The notes beneath the pieces were generated by a model that searched no databases, was not told the DNA's origin, and saw only the letters and a program-made list of their open reading frames with translations. Below are positions 37,660-50,824 of a stretch of DNA of 64,000 nt, piece after piece. The position numbers and the translations under genes are program-made. Origin of the DNA: Psilocybe azurescens (taxonomy: Eukaryota > Basidiomycota > Agaricomycetes > Agaricales > Agrocybaceae); assembly GCA_023853785.1 (NCBI GenBank), contig JAJIRX010000555.1, positions 682,001 to 746,000 on the forward strand. Direction: 5' to 3'. How positions within the stretch are numbered: position 1 is the first letter of the stretch; each line of letters opens with the position of its first letter.

Positions 37660-40577
37660 ATGTCCTCGGGCAAAAGAAAGAAAGGCGAGGAGGACACAAC
37701 GAGCATCATGTCCTCGAAGAAACAGAGAACAAGAGTGAGGTATGGGCGAAACGAACTACACATTATTTTGCATTCTTAGTTAATCTCTATATTTAACCTT
37801 AGCTTCTCTTGTGGTGAATGTCATCGCCGGAAACAAAAGTGCGCACCCTCGTCTACTTGTGCTTTCTTTCTTTTGAATCTGAGCAACTCAGTGCGACCGT
37901 CAAGTACCTTGCTCACACGTTCGTGAAAAATTCTATCCCTTTAGACGCCATTCATTATATCTCTATACAGTGCGTTGCTCGAAAAGTGCCAGAGCTATGC
38001 AAGGCCTATACTCCTGGAAAGGCAGACCAGGATCTTAATGCTAGAATTTCAAGATTGGAACACATAATCGAAGTAGCCCTGCCACAATATTGTTCTCCAG
38101 GAACTCCAAGCTCATATGCAATGGATCAAAACTCGTTCACCGGCCGACATAGGACTCCTTCGAACGGCGAAGATGATGCTCGGTCCCAGACAGAAGAGCA
38201 GGATCCAAGTGGCGGAATATTTCAAAGCGGTAAATGGTACGGTAATAGCGCATCTGGCAGTGTTGCCCCTGCATCTGTAATTGATCAGGTAGGTTTGAAC
38301 ATGCGATAAAGTGTTCGATGATTTCTTACATCTCGCCAAGATTGAAAATGTAGCTATCAGGGAACGAGAGGCCTCTCTTATATCTCATGCGAATATCATC
38401 AATTCCAGCTTTCCATCACAGACAGTACATATCAAGACGGGGCTTGATGTTGTCGGTGACGACTTGGAACCATCTGCTGCCGACAATTTGAAGTCGCTTG
38501 TACAAGAATGCGGTGTATCTCCCCACAAGATTGCAGAGCTTTTGCAGGAACTTCCTATTCCAAGTTCATCTGATATTCTGGTAGATTTTTACTTTTCAAC
38601 TATGTGAGTGACTTACGAACTTCATGAACGTACAATTCTAACTACGAAATATATAATACGCAGAAACTGGACACGATATCCAATATCTGTTCAAGATTTC
38701 CGCACAGCGTATTCCTCCATAAGTGCTTGCGTTACTGGTACCAGCCTAGCTAGTCCTCACGACGTGCGCTTTCTACCTTTGCTATTTGTCGTGCTTGCTA
38801 TATCTGTACGGCTTGCTCCCGAAAATATCGCCGGTGACGCACGAACTAGGAGGGTTACATCCCTCCGCTACTACTGGTCTTGTATGTGTATTCCTCAGAG
38901 TTTTTTTCGTACGCTTACCAACTGCGAAGCTCGTCGGTCACTTCTCATTGCCGCTGCCATCCAACCCGACTCTCTTGACATCGTGCTTACTCGCCTCTTG
39001 GTAAGGTTCTCGTTAACACAGTTCAAAATAGGCTAATCTCTGTCGCACAGAGTGCTCGATTTTTGACCTTTGATCGTCGTATTACGGAATGCTGGAGTCA
39101 ACTTGGGGCCGCTGTGCGAACGGCTCAAGCACTTGGGCTCCATCGAGATGGTTTAGGAATGGTAATAAAAACGATCCTAATTGTCGATATGAACTTTAAC
39201 ACAAGAACCTGTGATAGGGAATGCCTCCAACAATAGTCGAATATCGCAGACGCATCTGGTAGGCCCAGGATCTGCCTACGATCTCGATAATATTATTGAC
39301 TTGACAATAGGTCTTACTTGTACCATGCCGATAGGTCTTATGCCCTGGTTCTCGGGAGGCCCAACTCAATACAAGATGATTATACATCGACGTTACCTCC
39401 GTCTAATATAGACGGTGACTTACAGCCTGGCCAGGCAATAGAGTCCCTACCGCTTTCAAGACCAACGCCTATGACCTTTGTCATCTTGCGTCATCAACTT
39501 GCTGAAATCATAGGGCGTATGGTCCATCATTTCCAGCAAGTTCGCGACAAGAGCCATTACACAGACGTCGTTGCCTTAGACGACGACATACTCAAATTTA
39601 TCAACAATCTCCCCTCACATTACGCTCTTCAACCAGATGCCTCGCTAGATCATATCCACAGCTACATCCCCGTCCATCGATTTCTTTTGATCACCGAAAT
39701 TCTTTTCGTAAGAATAAGCCTACACCGTCCATATATGCTGCGACGACTCAACTCTGATCGTTATGCGAGATCGCGAAACGCTTGTTTTGAATCGGCAATA
39801 ACTGATTTTAAAGTCCGCCAAGCATTTCGCGAATCCGTGCCAAAAGAAACTCGTGATTCTCTCAGCAATGCATACCGCGAATTTCAAACAGCAATGATCT
39901 CAGGGATATATTTCGTGCTGGAGCCTAACGGAGCGCATTCTGATGCAATGCATGCAATTCTGGATGGTTTCATGAAAGATCACGAGGGTCTGCGGGAAAT
40001 GGACGAGACAACCAGAAGGGAATTGAAAACTATTGAATTCTTGAAGAGCAAAGCATCGCAACTCGAGAATCATGGAGCTCAATCACGCAAGAAGAGTAAA
40101 ATTCTGGACATGTCGCTGAATAATAGGCAGGACCATCAAGCACAGTTACTCTTAAGTCTGCAGCAACCATTAACGTCGCCCTCCGCGAAAAGTTTCACAT
40201 TTTCTGCGTCTTCGCCTCGCTCGCCGCCCCTCCCTCATCCCAGCACCTCCTCCTCACTCGTACAGTCTCCGACAATCCATCGCTTGCAACATCCAGACCA
40301 AACGCATTCACCGACCACTTCGGGCAGTCCTCGTGCAGATGATGAATCTCCTGCACAGTCTCTTCTTGACACATGGTGCCACACAGTTAGTAATGCACCA
40401 CTAGACCTAGCCACTGGTGGAATTTCATGGGGTGGTTTGGGCGGCACAGAAATATCTGGGTGGGCGGGAATTACACACGCTGTTACCAACCCTGACCCCC
40501 GTCTATTCTCTGGGTTGGACGGTTCGGATTACTCTTACTGGGAGGCATTGGTGAATCAAATTCATCGAGGACCTTGA
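37660..40577 (+). CDS. Zn(II)2Cys6 transcription factor with fungal-specific regulatory domain
   Basis: A basic start MSSGKRKKGEEDTTSIMSSK precedes the zinc cluster CGECHRRKQKCDRQVPCSHC with the sixth Cys in VPELC (CX2CX6CX5CX2CX8C), split by three introns. A coiled-coil LNARISRLEHIIE follows. The regulatory domain includes DILVDFYFSTM, NWTRYPISVQDF, LTRLLSARFLTFDRRITECW, AVRTAQALGLHRDG and YALVLGRPNSI. The tail is Ser/Pro/Gln-rich. The intron at 37839-37890 inside the cluster cannot be removed with GT-AG and keep the frame: it is flanked by AGTGCG on both sides and one G appears to be missing. Targets cannot be named. About 800 residues. Confidence 0.85.
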
Positions 40578-41738
40578 CCGGGTAGTGGAGAGATATTGAT
40601 CTCAGGTCTTTATACCCCGTTGCATTGTCCTTACCTATTCATAGATCAGCGTTTTCATATTTAAATAGCGAATTTGCCTCTCGATTCCTACTCCCTTTTA
40701 TTTCCATGCTGTCGTCCTCAACTGGTCACGACGAACTTATGATTACGAATGTGCATGTTGCGCACCTATTTATGGATTCACACCACGTACAGCTAGCTAG
40801 TATCCCAATTGTATGTATCTTAGTTGTAATACTTATATGTGATCGTCTCGAAACTCGATGCTTCTTGCACTTTTACCACCACCATCCAACTATAGGAACT
40901 CGTCCCTCCCCACCATGGTTTGGACTCTTATGTTACCAAAACCTTGATCATTAATGCATTCATCCTCACCGGGCCAATGGGAACAGAGGGACGGGAGCTA
41001 GCACCTGATCCAGAAACTGTCCCTGCACGGCCCTATCTCTTGGGGAGACAGCTAGCACAGTCACAATATGTTGGTATTTGTAGGTAGTTTTGATTGCAAC
41101 AGAGAAAAGGGAAAATAGGGGAGGGAACAGGGGGAGACACAGATGCAGAGGTTCAGGGGCCAGAGAGCATAGTGGAAGGCAGACATTCTATTCCTTTTCC
41201 GGTCCTTTGTTTGTAGATGGTTCTTGTCTACTAGGATTTCTTGGTTGTGTTTGGACAGGTTACCAACTGTCCAACTGTGCAGCTTGCTGACAGCTGGAAG
41301 CTTTGATGCCCAAGCTGGTCAAACTCTTCTGCTAGACCAATCCTCCCAAAATTGGACTGGTTCTATCCTGAGCTCAGTGTTCAACTATGCTCCTTTCCGT
41401 TTTCTGGATCGATGAGAGGTTCTCTTAGGTGTAGCCCACCTTGCAGGACTTCTGTTTAGTATAGTAAGATATACTTGTTTTTTATTTTTTATTTTCTAAA
41501 AGAAAAGATTGCTCGAAACTTGGTGATGGTGACCTCACGTGACTTAATTATTAACCCAAAGTAGTCATTAAAGTGTGTCACTCCAAGCCGTGACTCTAAG
41601 GTCTGACTGGCGCACTCTGGCGCACTGCAGTGTGCACTCGTCTACCAGCGAGCTGCTAAGCTCCAACATCAATCTCCTTACTGAATCTTTAAACCCAGAT
41701 TATATCAATACTCAAGCACTCCATTGGTCTTCCTTACC
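40578..41738. other. 1.16-kb intergenic region upstream of VPS24
   Basis: Small ORFs here have no coding character. Seen: a purine-rich tract around 41088-41165, a pyrimidine/T-rich stretch near 41478-41500, CACGTG at 41536-41541 and a tandem CTGGCGCACT repeat next to the palindrome CACTGCAGTG at 41607-41636. The right 250 bp are probably the VPS24 promoter. The rest shows nothing I can name. Confidence 0.5.
41536..41541. promoter_or_regulatory. CACGTG E-box upstream of VPS24
   Basis: Palindromic TCACGTGA, about 200 bp upstream of the ATG. One of six CACGTG sites found in intergenic sequence here (also 25319-25324, 37463-37468, 42827-42832, 52390-52395 and 63319-63324). Confidence 0.4.
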
Positions 41739-42610
41739 ATGATGCAGACAATTAACCGATTCCTATATGGCCCAACACCAGAAGAACGAGTTCGTGCCTG
41801 GCAAGCAAAGCTGCGCGCTGAAAGTCGCCAGTTAGACAGGGAAATGAAGCAGGTCTGCCAATAATTTCGTTGAATGGTTTACCTCATTCTCATGTATAAT
41901 TTAGCTAGATACTGCCACGAATAAAGCCAGACAATCTGTGAAACAACTGGCCACTAAAGGCGACGTCAAATCTGCTAAGCTTCTGGCACGGGAAGTGGTT
42001 AGAAGTAACAAGCAGAAGGATAGATTATCTGTTAGCAAAGCAAGATTAGGATCCATAGGAACACAGCTATCTCAGCAAATGGGTGAGGCTTTTTATCTGT
42101 TGGGATGGCAAGGGCATACTCATTCTTCATTTGGCAGCTATGATTAAAGTCACTGGCTCTTTGCAGAAGTCAACGGAAATCATGAAACTATCTAATGCTC
42201 TCATTAAGCTGCCTCAAATCAGTCAGACGATGCGGGAAATGAGCATGGAAATGACGAAGGTCAGTGTCCATGTCGGCCTCGACACCACCGCATGCTAATA
42301 TATGTCCGATTCGTCAGGCTGGTATCATGGAAGAAATGCTAGAAGATACCCTGGACATGGATGAGGATGATGAAATTGAGGAGGAAGCGGATGCAGAAGT
42401 TGACAAAGTCTTATTTGAACTCACGAATGGCAAACTTGGTGAAGCAGGATCTGTTGGTACCGATTTACCTGTAAGTCAAAGATGTATTTTTTCTTTTGAC
42501 CTTGACATGACAGTCGGTCGTTGTTCAAACAGGATAAGATTGAAGATGAAGAGACGGATCGGAATATGGAGAAGTATCGTGAGCAATTGAATGGCCTATT
42601 AAGCGGCTGA
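41739..42610 (+). CDS. VPS24: ESCRT-III subunit VPS24 / CHMP3
   Basis: MMQTINRFLYGPTPEERVRA, a basic N-terminal helix (WQAKLRAESRQLDREMKQ), LDTATNKARQSVKQLATKGD and KSAKLLAREVVRSNKQKDRL. Then the family-diagnostic stretch TGSLQKSTEIMKLSNALIKL, SQTMREMSMEMTKAGIMEEM and LEDTLDMDEDDEIEEEAD. The end DRNMEKYREQLNGLLSG resembles the C-terminal MIM. KSTEIMK and AGIMEEMLEDT fit VPS24/CHMP3 better than VPS2. About 215 residues. The role is membrane remodelling at multivesicular bodies and in cytokinesis. A CACGTG lies about 200 bp upstream. Confidence 0.88.
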
Positions 42611-42913
42611 CTGGGAGATATTATTTCATGTTGGCGGGATATACAATCCATCATTTCTTGTCGAGATTCTACTTAGCAGAACCTTTGTGTTCCAAGGAGT
42701 TGTATTGCCACATGCATGGCCGCTCTGTACATTACCATACACATTTATCTTAGCGCGTTTCAAATTTGTAGCCTTTGAGGAGTAACAGCTGATAACCGGT
42801 TGATTTACCGGGTGATGAGCTGATACCACGTGATACCAACGAGAATCCCCGAAACGAAACCTCGAAATGATACACACTTCTCTGAAAATTGATTCCTTAC
42901 CGCTTTCAAGAAA
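42611..42913. promoter_or_regulatory. VPS24-IDH2 intergenic region
   Basis: 303 bp holding the VPS24 terminator region and the IDH2 promoter. A CACGTG in the larger inverted context GATACCACGTGATACC lies at 42827-42832, 82 bp before the IDH2 ATG. No ORF of note. Confidence 0.45.
42827..42832. promoter_or_regulatory. CACGTG E-box upstream of IDH2
   Basis: Core of GATACCACGTGATACC, 82 bp upstream of the ATG of a TCA-cycle gene. bHLH factors of the Cbf1/Pho4/SREBP type bind this hexamer; which one acts here is unknown. Confidence 0.4.
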
Positions 42914-44743
<1,830 letters not shown>

Positions 44744-45254
44744 ATCACTCATGCATAGTGGACTATGGACTTCATACAACGGAGGAGAATTACAGTACAT
44801 GTCCTAGAGTTAAACATTATACTGTAATTACGTTTCTAAGTAAGTATTCATATAATGCTTGGACTTGGTTAGACTCGGAAAGGACATATGAATCCGAACT
44901 TAGTCAGGGGAGACATGTACACAGATACAAGCAATAATCGTGGGAAGGTATTCCAGCACTTGCGCTGCCAACCCCCTCTCGTTCAAGTCACCCATCAAGT
45001 GTCCTTCATTTTTCACCACCACCACCTGATAAGCACCCACCTCGCATTCTTTCCCCTCACTCGCCCTACAGGGCAAAGCCGCTCAATTCGCATCACTTAA
45101 ACTTCAAGGTAAGCACTCCATTCTTAAGATCGCTGCTGTCACAACCGCAGCACCTCTTTCTACTTTACTGTATCAGTGCTGAAATTACGCATAGATTTTA
45201 TAAACAAAAAGATATCATAATTCAGTAATTCGACCACTCACAAGCACGTTACGA
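44744..45254 (+). promoter_or_regulatory. SSD1 promoter and long leader with intron
   Basis: 511 bp without a gene. CAAG|GTAAGC at 45109 and AATTCAG at 45225 mark a likely 117-nt intron in the 5' untranslated region. The preceding leader is C/T-rich and contains the motif cluster described separately. Confidence 0.5.
45003..45061 (+). promoter_or_regulatory. Cluster of three CNYTCNYT (Ssd1-type binding) motifs upstream of SSD1
   Basis: CCTTCATT (45003-45010), CATTCTTT (45045-45052) and CCCTCACT (45054-45061) each match CNYTCNYT, the element reported as the Ssd1 RNA-binding consensus in yeast. They sit in the probable 5' leader of the SSD1 homologue itself, upstream of a leader intron. Autoregulation is an inference. 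Pyrimidine-rich leaders also give chance matches. Confidence 0.4.
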
Positions 45255-48200
45255 ATGACAGACGAGATAACACCGCAAACTCTGCCTCCCGTCAAGAAGG
45301 AGGAGAAGAAGTCTGCCTCTTCGGGTAATAACCGTGGGCCCAAGAGACAGACTTCCAACTCGTCCAGTTTACGAGGTGGTGCATCTGGTGCCAGACCTTC
45401 TTCTAGGGGCAGCAATAAGAAACCTCCCGCCAATACACCGGCCGTTGAATCAGGTTCCGATACCGCCTCTCGCAAGGGTTCCGATAATGGCAAAAGCAAG
45501 ATCAGCGTGGCAAGAATCCGACGACTGGTGGACGCGGGCCTCCCCAACGCAGAGGGCAACCTTCGGCTTCTCAAGGAACACGTACTCCGAAGGATCAAGG
45601 TTCAAATAAGCAGTCATCCTCTCCTGCTCCAGCACAGAGCAAAGAATCCAGTGACGCACTCTCTTCTCTTCAACGAGTCATTGCAGATCTTAAGACCACA
45701 TCTCCAGTTCAGCCACCCACCGGACCTAACAACCTCGCATCTATACCTGGTTCTCAAGGTCACACTTTACCCTTGCATGCGCCTGCTTTCCAACCAGGGG
45801 CAGCAGCCTATCCTGGAACGAACATGGATCAGAAGCACCGTAAAGCTGCTTCCCTTGGCAACTCTTCGCTTTCCGGCAATTTCAACTCTTTCTCCCCTCA
45901 TCTAGGTGCTATGATGGAGGATGTTGAGGATGGAACGGGATCGTTTGAAGAAGGCGAAATTCAAGAGCGATACTATCAAGGCGGCCATCAACCTCGTTCT
46001 CAGTCGCAGAATTTCATGGCCCCACGGTTTGCGGCTCTGGCAGCCCAACAGGAACAAGACACTGTCGGCCCTACCGGACGCCCACAATTGGCCCCAGGCT
46101 TTATGTTTGGCGCGCGTAAGCGTGGACCACCCATGGGGCCACCCATCAACGAAGAGGATATCGGATTCCAATTTCCCCAGCAGCAGCAGAACTTTGTTCC
46201 TGAGGTTAGCCAAAAGAACAAGGCCATAGAAAGTCGGAGAGTGGCGAAATTACTGGTATAATGGCTGAGCAGGTCAATATTTAAGCCGTTTGATTCGTCG
46301 CCTACTAATCCTGGAGCATTAGATTGCCCTACAAAATCAAATTGAAGCCTTACAGCAACAACAGCAAGCTCTTTACCAACAGCAACTTGCATCCAATCAA
46401 GTTCTGTCATTCCAAACACCTGGTCTTGTGCCTCACCGTGGCGCCCATCGACGTGTACAAAGCACAGTTCCTATGAGTCCCAGCTCAAGCGCCACATTTG
46501 GCTCTATTCAACATCCCATGGGTCAGTTTGGAAATATGGGTGGATTGAACCTTGGCCTTGATGGTCAGACCCAAGGAATACCTAGGGGCCATGGACGAAG
46601 ACACAGTGTAAACGTCGTCAATAAGACAGTTAGCCAACCAAACATAGGGTCTGCTTCTTATGAAGGCTTTGACGACGGCTTTGCTCCTACGGTTCCCGCT
46701 ATGGGAGGTCACTCTAGGCAAACATCTCGGGTAGATTCGAGTTGGCGCATCAGTAAGTTCAAAGTCGATTAGTTACAAAGCGAATTAACATGCAATGCCC
46801 AACAGATGGTGGTGTCGGTGGAATTCAAGGCAACAACGGTGGATTTGCAACCGATCTTGCTCAGGCACAAGCACAACTACAAAGCTTACAACAATTTCGA
46901 GCTGCTGCTGGTGGCCACCACCATAAAATGCCTTCCTTTAGTTTCCCAAATATGCTCCCTAATATGATGGCCGCTAACATGATGGGCATTGGATTAGGTG
47001 GGATCAACCTTCTCCAACAGCAACAGCAACAATTCCAGTCACAACTTCAGCAGCAGTCGAATCAACCTCAACGCAAATCTTTATTCGCACCCTACTTGCC
47101 ACAGGCTTCCTTGCCACCTCTTCTTGCTGCAGGCAAGTTGGTTGTAGGAATTCTCCGAGTCAACAAACGCAATCGTTCAGATGCCTACGTCGCTACTGAA
47201 GTCTTGGACGCAGATATTTACATATGTGGTTCTAAAGACAGAAACCGTGCTCTCGAAGGAGATATAGTTGCCGTGGAGCTTCTGGACGTTGATGAGGTTT
47301 GGGGGACTAAGAAAGAGAAGGAGGAGAAGAAAAGGAAGAAGGAGGAGAATGCTGCGTATGATCTGAAGTCAAATGCTGGACGCAAGGATGACAAAAAGAA
47401 AGATGACGTAGAAGTTGAGGGCCAAGGCCTTATGTTGTTTGAGGACGAGGAGTATGTCGGTTTCGATTGACCGCCTTTTGGCCCTTGCTCACCGCTTATC
47501 AATTCATTTTAGGGTAACAGATGAGATCAAACCCCAGTTTGCTGGTCACGTTGTCGCCGTTGTTGAAAGGATGCCTGGCCAGTTGTTTTCAGGAACTCTT
47601 GGTCTCCTTCGTCCTTCTTCTGCTGCCACAAAGGAGAAACAAGAGGCTGAACGGCGCGAACGTGAAGGTGACAAAGGGGACGAACCTCGTCGTGCCATTG
47701 AACGTCCCAAGATTGTGTGGTTTAAACCCACTGACAAGCGTGTTCCGCTCATCGCTATCCCAACGGAGCAAGCACCTCCCGATTTTGTTCAGAATTCAGA
47801 GGCATACGTTGACAAACTTTTCGTTGCTTGCATCAAGCGTCATGTAAGTCTTACGTTGTTGCATACGTGGACATATTCTGATATACTTCAAGCCTATCAG
47901 TTCTTTGCATCCCTTTGGTACCTTGGTTGAGGAACTCGGGCCTATTGGTGATATCGAAGTTGAAACAAGTGCACTTCTCAAGGATTGCAACTTCCCGACG
48001 GAAGATTTTACAGAGAATGTTTTGAAGTGTCTCCCACCTATCCCGTGGACGTCAGTATATTGTTTGGTTAATTTGCCTCTTCAAAAAATTGACTGTTGAC
48101 TATGTTTCACAGAATCCCTGAACGCGAACTCGAGACTCGTAAAGATTTGCGTGGTGAAAGTATCTTCAGCATCGACCCTGAAACAGCCAAAGATGTCGAT

Positions 48201-50235
48201 GATGCTCTTTCCATCAAAGCAAATGAAGATGGAACGTTCGATGTAGGGGTCCATATAGCTGATGTTTCGTTCTTTGTGAAGCCAAACACTCCCTTGGACC
48301 GGGATGCGCGTAAGAAAGCGACAAGTGTTTATCTTGTGCAACGCGCAGTTCCGATGCTTCCTCCTACCTTGAGCGAACAGCTTTGCAGTTTGCTTCCAGG
48401 TCAAGATCGCCTAGCATTTACTGTCGTGTTTACCATGGACAATGAAGCTAGAGTCCTCAAAAAATGGTTTGGCAAGACAATCATCCGGTATGCATATCCT
48501 TTAGCCATTTGCTTACGCACTAATCATCCGAGTCCGTAGTTCTGTTGCCAAGCTTGCCTATTCGGATGCCCAAAGAGTCATCGATGGCCAATCTCTAGGC
48601 GATGTGGTTGTAGATGCGGGCCATAGCTCTTCTGATGTCGAGCGTGATATTATTGGCTTGCAAAATCTTGCTAAAAAGCTTCGGGCACGACGTTTTGAAA
48701 ATGGAACTTTGAGCCTGGAAAGTCTCAAGCTTTCATTCAAGTTAGACGAGAATGGCCTGCCTACCGATTGTGGACAATACGAACGGACAGAGGCCAATAC
48801 TTTAATTGAAGAGGTACGTGATATGTATTAGGGATCATTCATGTGACTTATGATCATCATCAGTATATGCTCTTGACAAACATATCTGTTGCCCAACAAA
48901 TCGCTGTTCATCTGCCCGAGCAGGCCTTGTTGAGACGTCATGATATACCACTTGAACGACGATTGGTTCGTTGATTTTGAAAATCTCTTCACACTGTATG
49001 TCTTATTACATATAAACCATTTTTCAGAACTCTTTCAATCAACGTGCCGAACGCCTGGGATACACCATGGACACATCGTCTGCGGGTGCTTTGATGAAAT
49101 CTTTTGACGCGATCGATAATCCGACAGCTCGCAGACTTTTGGAACTCTTGTCATTCAAGGCGACGCAGCGCGCTAAATATTTCTGTTCGGGGATGCTGGA
49201 CATAGCGAAATACGGGCATTATGCGTTGAATACCCCTTTATATACCCACTTCACGTCACCCATCAGGCGGTATGCTGATGTCCTTGTTCACCGCCAATTG
49301 GAAGCTGTGTTGCAAGGTGGAGGTAAGCAAAGTTCAAACATATCATTCCAATTTTACTAATGCTGTGAAGCTGATACCAAGTTTACCATGGACCGCGATG
49401 CTGTGGCCAAGGTTGCCCAACAATGCAACATGTGTGTCACTTCTAACATCTCCCCATCAAATAATTAACCAATCGCAACAGCAAACGAGATTCTGCCAAT
49501 CTTGCCCAAGAGCAATCAGCTCATCTTTTCCTCTGTGTCCTGATATCGGATCTCACAAATCGATACGGACCCGTCATTCGACAGGCAAAGGTTGTCGGCG
49601 TTTTGGATGCAGCATTTGATGTTCTGGTTCCAGAATTTGGTATTGAGAAACGAGTTCATGTGGACCAGATGCCTATCGATGTACGTTGTAGTCAATCCCT
49701 TCGTTGATTTTGCTGACACATCAATTTAGAATCATGTCTATGACGAACACACACATACGCTCCAAATCTATTGGTCCAATCGGGATGTTATTTCCTGGTT
49801 GGCTGAGAACAGCGACGACGAACATCTAAAGAAAGTTAAACAGAATGCAGAACAACATGCCTTGAAGATGGAGGTTGCATCACGTTCTGTCCACGACGAA
49901 AGCGCGCTCTTTGACGAGGACGACGTCGACGATGATGACATTGTGTTGGGCCGTAGTGAAATCGTGCCTGAGAAGCCTGAGACTTCAAAGCAACGGTTAC
50001 TTTCTATGGCGAAGGTCAAACCCGAATTTGAGGGTGTACGCATAACAGCATCTGGCCACAAGATCCAGGAAATTCACGAGCTAATGACTGTCCCTGTGAG
50101 CAGCCCCATCATATCTAGATAAAAGATGCTTTCCTGACTTGTATGTTACAGGTTATCGTCACGGCAGATTTGACCAAGAGTCCTCCGGTCATCAAAGTCT
50201 ACAGTGTTAACCCTTACGCCGATCAAAAGAAGTAA
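45255..50235 (+). CDS. SSD1: Ssd1/Dis3L2-like RNB-domain RNA-binding protein
   Basis: The long low-complexity N-terminus is rich in Ser, Gln and Pro (LQQQQQQFQSQLQQQSN, GGHHHKMPSFSFPN). The cold-shock block follows: LFAPYLPQASLPPLLAAGKL, VGILRVNKRNRSDAYVATEV, DADIYICGSKDRNRALEGD. The RNB domain has FSIDPETAKDVDDALS, YLVQRAVPMLPPTLSEQLCS, NGTLSLESLKLSFKLDENG, NALNTPLYTHFTSPIRRY-type spacing and ADVLVHRQLEAVL. The four acidic residues of the RNase II active site (D-x6-D-x-D-D) are all present, unlike ascomycete yeast Ssd1, which is a pseudonuclease. Roles by homology are repression of cell-wall mRNAs and polarity. The frame breaks at an A4 run (45492-45495), one base short, with DALSSLQRVIADLKTTSP in the resumed frame. 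About 1,400 residues. Confidence 0.9.
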
Positions 50236-50824
50236 GGCGTATGCTTGTCCAATGTATCACCTTGCCTGTATGACCCCTCGCCTCGCCTTTTATGCCCTCC
50301 TCTATGACTCCCCCTATGCCACACCTCGTTTCTCGTGTTATTCGTATGGTGTTTCTGTTCATTCGGTGCTTTTTAATAATCCTGTAATCCAAGACTGGGA
50401 GGCAGTTTGCCTTAATGGCAGTCGCTCTTTTACTCGATCAAGGCCTAGGGATCTTTTTTCATTTATAAATGTACATACATACCTCCTTGAAACCGTATAC
50501 TGTGACTGTGATTAACGAACGAGTTTCTCGAGATTTATAGTAGAAAAGGTATGTATTTTTCGTTTTCCTGAAGTATATTACTCGAATATATAGGCGTGAA
50601 TTGACGTTGTAACCGCAACACAATAACTAGGGTTTATCTCTTCAATCAAATCCAGCCAGCTGGAGGCGGTTGGCTCTGTCTGTTTTGGTTATGTTGGCTC
50701 AGCCTACTCTGACTTCTCTGTTCGAGGCGAGGTCCATCCCATGATTGTGGTGTTGGGGGAGACCTTGATGGAAATATTGTTTCATGAGGACTCGCTGGCT
50801 TCTTGCCGCCAACTGTCGGTGCGT
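50236..50824. other. Convergent 3' region of SSD1 and the BTB-like gene
   Basis: 589 bp, T-rich on the SSD1 side with several TGTA and AATAAA-like signals. The short ORF running through 50204-50515 is a shadow of the SSD1 3' untranslated region. Nothing else is supported. Confidence 0.5.

Noticed and set aside
40625..41415. Short ORFs downstream of the zinc-cluster gene
   Set aside because: They lack homology-like blocks and consensus exon joins; the region looks noncoding.
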